Part shown: positions 24,709 to 26,429 of the stretch, piece after piece
How positions within the stretch are numbered: the stretch's first letter is position 1
How the letters are laid out: each line of letters begins with the position of its first letter
Source of the DNA: Desulfococcus sp041737845
Lineage (GTDB): Bacteria; Desulfobacterota; Desulfobacteria; Desulfobacterales; Desulfococcaceae
DNA: 26,429 bases
NCBI RefSeq assembly: GCF_041737845.1
Contig: NZ_JBGSQX010000049.1
Location: 1-26,429, forward strand
Reading direction: 5' to 3'
Made by a program: the position numbers and the translations under genes
The notes under the pieces: generated by a model
What the model was told of the DNA's origin: nothing
The model's input: the letters and a program-made list of their open reading frames with translations, nothing else
The model's database searches: none

Positions 24709-25110
24709 GTGTTCCGGGCACGGCACGTATTCTGAAGGGCGCGCCGAGGCGCGCGAAGCAGCGCCTATGGCAAGTCCCAAACCCAGCCTGATGGCGGCGA
24801 AGGGGATAGCGGCAGGCAACCGGGTCCCGGGCGACGGTACTCGGGGAGGAAGCCGCCCTGCCGAGGCAGGGTGCCGCGAACGCACGGGGTGCTGCCTCCA
24901 CGCCCTTCTGACGGGATGTTCCCGAAAAGGGGCGTGGCGAATGAGCAAAGTCAAGTGGGTCGTGATCGCAATGCCAAACGCCTATTTTGATCCGCTCGGC
25001 TTGTTTCTCCCAGCGCCTCGTTCTGCCTGATCAGCCGAACCGCTCAGTACGTGACTCGTTCGCTGCGTGGTGTGGGAGGGGGTAGCCGTGAGGCTGCTCC
25101 CTATCCCGAT
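24709..25110 (+). mobile_element. ORF-less group II intron, class IIC-like, copy 1
   Basis: 402 bases, 97% identical to copy 2 (11 substitutions and one 1-base indel by my count), with homology ending at the predicted intron ends. The 5' end is GTGTT, deviating at position 5 from the GUGYG consensus, so splicing may be impaired. The 5' domain carries GGCGACGG...GGAGGAAGC as in IIC introns. Domain V starts at 25037: ACCGCTCAGT pairs with GCTGCGTGGT, then a 2-base bulge, ACG/CGT and a short loop; it has one mismatch and a 5-base loop. Domain VI (25072-25110) has a bulged A at 25103, 7 bases before the terminal AT. No reverse transcriptase is encoded. It is antisense to the surrounding genes and directly follows a hairpin. 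Confidence 0.75.
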
Positions 25111-25200
25111 GGCCATTTCTTTCAAGTTATAAGCTTTGATCTTTCGGTTGAACTCGTAAAGTTCGCTGAGCTTTTTTAGAACCTTATCGATCTTTGTCAT
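25111..25200 (-). pseudogene. Partner gene of the nucleotidyltransferase, truncated by intron copy 1
   Basis: From ATG 25200 (AGAGG 7 bases upstream) a frame encodes 30 residues, MTKIDKVLKKLSELYEFNRK and on, a charged helix-like start. At codon 31 it runs into intron copy 1 and continues to a stop at 24982 only as antisense intron sequence. The ATG overlaps the last codons of the nucleotidyltransferase gene, as in two-gene toxin-antitoxin-like modules. Either the rest was lost, or a chimeric 73-residue product is made. If the intron were spliced or excised, the frame would read into the attC-like hairpin, so the native C-terminus is not recoverable here. Confidence 0.5.
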
Positions 25201-25645
25201 CTTCAAGCCTCTCTATATCAGCCTGATCCTGTTTCGAGTCTCTCGACCTCTTAAGCCAGATCAAATCTTTCTTATCCGCAAGCATCACTCTTCCTTCTTC
25301 CGATTCCGCTTCGACAGCATTCTGAATTATCCTTCTGACTTCTTCATCTTTCGCAATGAGGATATCGATCATCATTTCGTCTTCTGGGGCTACGATTTTT
25401 AAAAATCGGTGGAGCTCGATGGCCACGTTTCTGAATGTCCAAGGGGATGCGGATTCAAAATATCCATCCTTCTCCAGAAGGGCTTTTGCCTTATCAAAAT
25501 CATCGATGTCCACAAGGATTTCAATGTCCCTGGTAAATCGGGGTTCGGAGTAAAAAGCCATTGCAACCCCTCCAACAAGGGCATACCTAACTTTCTGTTT
25601 CTCCAACTCCAATACCATCCGCTTGAATTCTTCGAATACATTCAT
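25184..25645 (-). CDS. Nucleotidyltransferase-fold protein (AbiEii/MNT-like)
   Basis: 153 residues. YALVGGVAMAFYSEPRFTRD followed by IEILVDIDD (residues 21-49) is the GG...T-x-D-x-(D/E) core of the DNA polymerase beta-like nucleotidyltransferase superfamily. The second acidic residue is Glu42 (DIE) where most members have Asp, so metal binding may be altered. Later acidic MMIDILIAKDEE near 93-104 supplies the third carboxylate. Proteins of this kind act as antitoxins or toxins that nucleotidylate RNA or proteins, or are of unknown role. AGGA lies 8 bases before ATG 25645. Lower GC than the core genes, a 4-codon overlap with the truncated ORF after it, and flanking attC-like sites suggest a mobile cassette. 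Confidence 0.85.
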   Translation of the reverse strand: MNVFEEFKRMVLELEKQKVRYALVGGVAMAFYSEPRFTRDIEILVDIDDFDKAKALLEKDGYFESASPWTFRNVAIELHRFLKIVAPEDEMMIDILIAKDEEVRRIIQNAVEAESEEGRVMLADKKDLIWLKRSRDSKQDQADIERLEDDKDR

Positions 25646-25659
25646 TGGGTTTTCCTGTC

Positions 25660-25725
25660 GGCCAACGGGGATCGTTACGGGTGCGGAGCAAGCGCCACTT
25701 GCTGAGCGTCCGTGTTGACGCTCTT
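25660..25725 (-). repeat. attC-like site next to group II intron copy 2
   Basis: GGCCAAC at 25660-25666, then GGGGATCGTTACGG, a 6-bp stem AGCAAG/CTTGCT (25687-25692 with 25698-25703) with partly paired flanks, and CCGTGTTGACG. The CAACG-GATC-stem-CGTGTTG layout repeats that of the site at 24650-24708 although the stems differ in sequence, which is how attC sites vary. An alternative 7-bp hairpin GAGCGTC/GACGCTC (25704-25723) ends 2 bases before the intron. The site lies between the rlpA-like gene's 3' end and the nucleotidyltransferase start. Confidence 0.45.
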
Positions 25726-26126
25726 GTGTGCCGGGCACGGCACGTATTCTAAAGGGTGCGCCGAGGCGTGCAAAGCAGCGCCTACGGCAAGTCCCAAACC
25801 CAGCCTGATGGCGGCGAAGGGGATAGCGGCAGGCAACCGGGTCCCGGCGACGGTACTCGGGGAGGAAGCCGCCCTGCCGAGGCAGGGTGCCGCGAACGCA
25901 CGGGGTGCTGCCTCCACGCCCTCCTGACGGGATGTTCCCGAAAAGGGGCGTGGCGAATGAGCAAAGTCAAGTGGGTCGTGATCGCAATGCCAAACGCCTG
26001 CTTTGATCCGCTCGGCTTGTTTCTCCCAGGACCTCGTTCTGCCTGATCAGCCGAACCGCTCAGTACGTGACTCGTTCGCTGCGTGGTGTGGGAGGGGGTA
26101 GCCGTGAGGCTGCTCCCTATCCCGAT
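25726..26126 (+). mobile_element. ORF-less group II intron, class IIC-like, copy 2
   Basis: 401 bases. The 5' end GTGTGCCGGGCACGG matches GUGYG exactly, unlike copy 1, so this copy is the better candidate for a functional ribozyme. Domain V begins at 26053 and domain VI ends CTATCCCGAT with bulged A at 26119, 7 bases from the AT 3' end. The D5 CGC triad is present (AACCGC). The internal CCCTGCCGAGGCAGGG hairpin belongs to the 5' half. There is no ORF over about 70 codons in the sense strand and no reverse transcriptase motif, so mobility would need a protein in trans. It inserts 5 bases after the rlpA-like stop codon, antisense to it. Confidence 0.78.
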
Positions 26127-26131
26127 TTGTG

Positions 26132-26429
26132 CTACCTTACCACTTCAATTTTGACGTCGATTAAACCTGAAGAGGCGCTACCTATACTACGGAAAGCAGA
26201 TTTTGAGAGATCAATAATTCGACCTTTAACAAATGGTCCGCGATCATTAATTTTAACAATGATACTTTTGCCATTCTTGATATTTTTAACTTTTACAGTT
26301 GAACCAAAAGGCAGCTTTTTGTGTGCAGCCGTTTTTAAATTATGTTTGTAAATCTCACCACTAGCTGTTTTTCTGTTTTGATGTTTATCCGCATAGTAAG
26401 AAGCTCGACCGGATTCGGTATAACCTTTC
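26132..26429 (-). CDS. rlpA: RlpA-family (double-psi beta-barrel) protein, partial at right edge
   Basis: 98 C-terminal residues are visible; the N-terminus lies beyond the window. The RlpA pattern is clear: GRASYYADKHQNRKTASGEI, then LKTAAHKKLPFGSTVKVKNI, IIVKINDRGPFVKGRIIDLS and a final VEVV-like strand. RlpA proteins cut or bind denuded glycan strands in the envelope; the catalytic Asp (NDRGPF) and His (AAHKKLP) positions are kept. No SPOR domain follows, since the protein ends after the barrel. The gene is strikingly AT-rich beside its GC-rich surroundings, a sign of recent transfer. Intron copy 2 begins 5 bases after its TAG stop. Confidence 0.9.
   Translation of the reverse strand, partial: KGYTESGRASYYADKHQNRKTASGEIYKHNLKTAAHKKLPFGSTVKVKNIKNGKSIIVKINDRGPFVKGRIIDLSKSAFRSIGSASSGLIDVKIEVVR

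Noticed and set aside
24611..25030. Several ORFs of 60-140 codons across the intron copies on both strands, in near-identical pairs.
   Set aside because: They are readings through a structured RNA element and its flanks. The two copies differ by an indel that shifts frames, and no family motif or ribosome site supports coding.
24707..26126. An insertion sequence or composite transposon formed by two direct repeats around the nucleotidyltransferase.
   Set aside because: No transposase, no terminal inverted repeats and no target duplication are seen; the ends match group II intron boundaries instead.

Overview
The window looks like chromosomal DNA of a GC-rich anaerobic or microaerophilic Gram-negative bacterium. 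An aldehyde:ferredoxin oxidoreductase (AOR), an MttB-type methyltransferase, a rubrerythrin-like diiron protein and an RND pump, together with Gram-negative peptidoglycan enzymes, suggest a sulfate-reducer-like Desulfobacterota lineage. That placement is inference from gene content only. No rRNA or tRNA gene and no CRISPR array was seen.

Bases 1-5900 hold the N-terminal two thirds of an AOR-family gene (minus strand) and, divergently, a membrane-fusion protein plus RND transporter operon behind a near-consensus sigma-70 promoter. Bases 5980-8614 (minus) form a compact operon: rubrerythrin-like protein, WbuC-type cupin, and a large FAD-dependent dehydrogenase. Bases 8750-11342 (plus) carry a YcbB-like L,D-transpeptidase and a MepK-like endopeptidase, the enzymes that make and cut 3-3 peptidoglycan crosslinks. 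They are joined by a 47-codon collagen-like ORF whose start and stop overlap both neighbours. A cold-shock protein with a long leader and clear terminator, and a Lys-rich small protein, follow.

Bases 12199-23669 are all minus strand: a lipoprotein, a Nudix hydrolase, a PaaI-type thioesterase, glucokinase, a pRiA4b ORF-3-like protein, a SWIM-zinc-finger protein paired with an SNF2-family helicase, a SIMPL-domain protein, a secreted serpin with an inhibitory-type reactive loop, and a pyrrolysine-free MttB-family methyltransferase.

Bases 24130-26429 are accessory DNA and the most interesting part. Small minus-strand genes (a four-helix membrane protein, a nucleotidyltransferase with a truncated partner, and an AT-rich rlpA-like gene) alternate with attC-like imperfect inverted repeats. 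Two 97%-identical elements of about 402 bp lie antisense to these genes. Each has the 5' end, a domain V hairpin, a domain VI with bulged A, and the AY 3' end of a group II intron, in a form that resembles class IIC, but no reverse transcriptase ORF. Each abuts a hairpin. Removing copy 1 brings together a GTTGGCC core that pairs with GCCCAAC 50 bp away. I read this as a small integron-type cassette cluster without a visible integrase, invaded by ORF-less group IIC (attC-type) introns.
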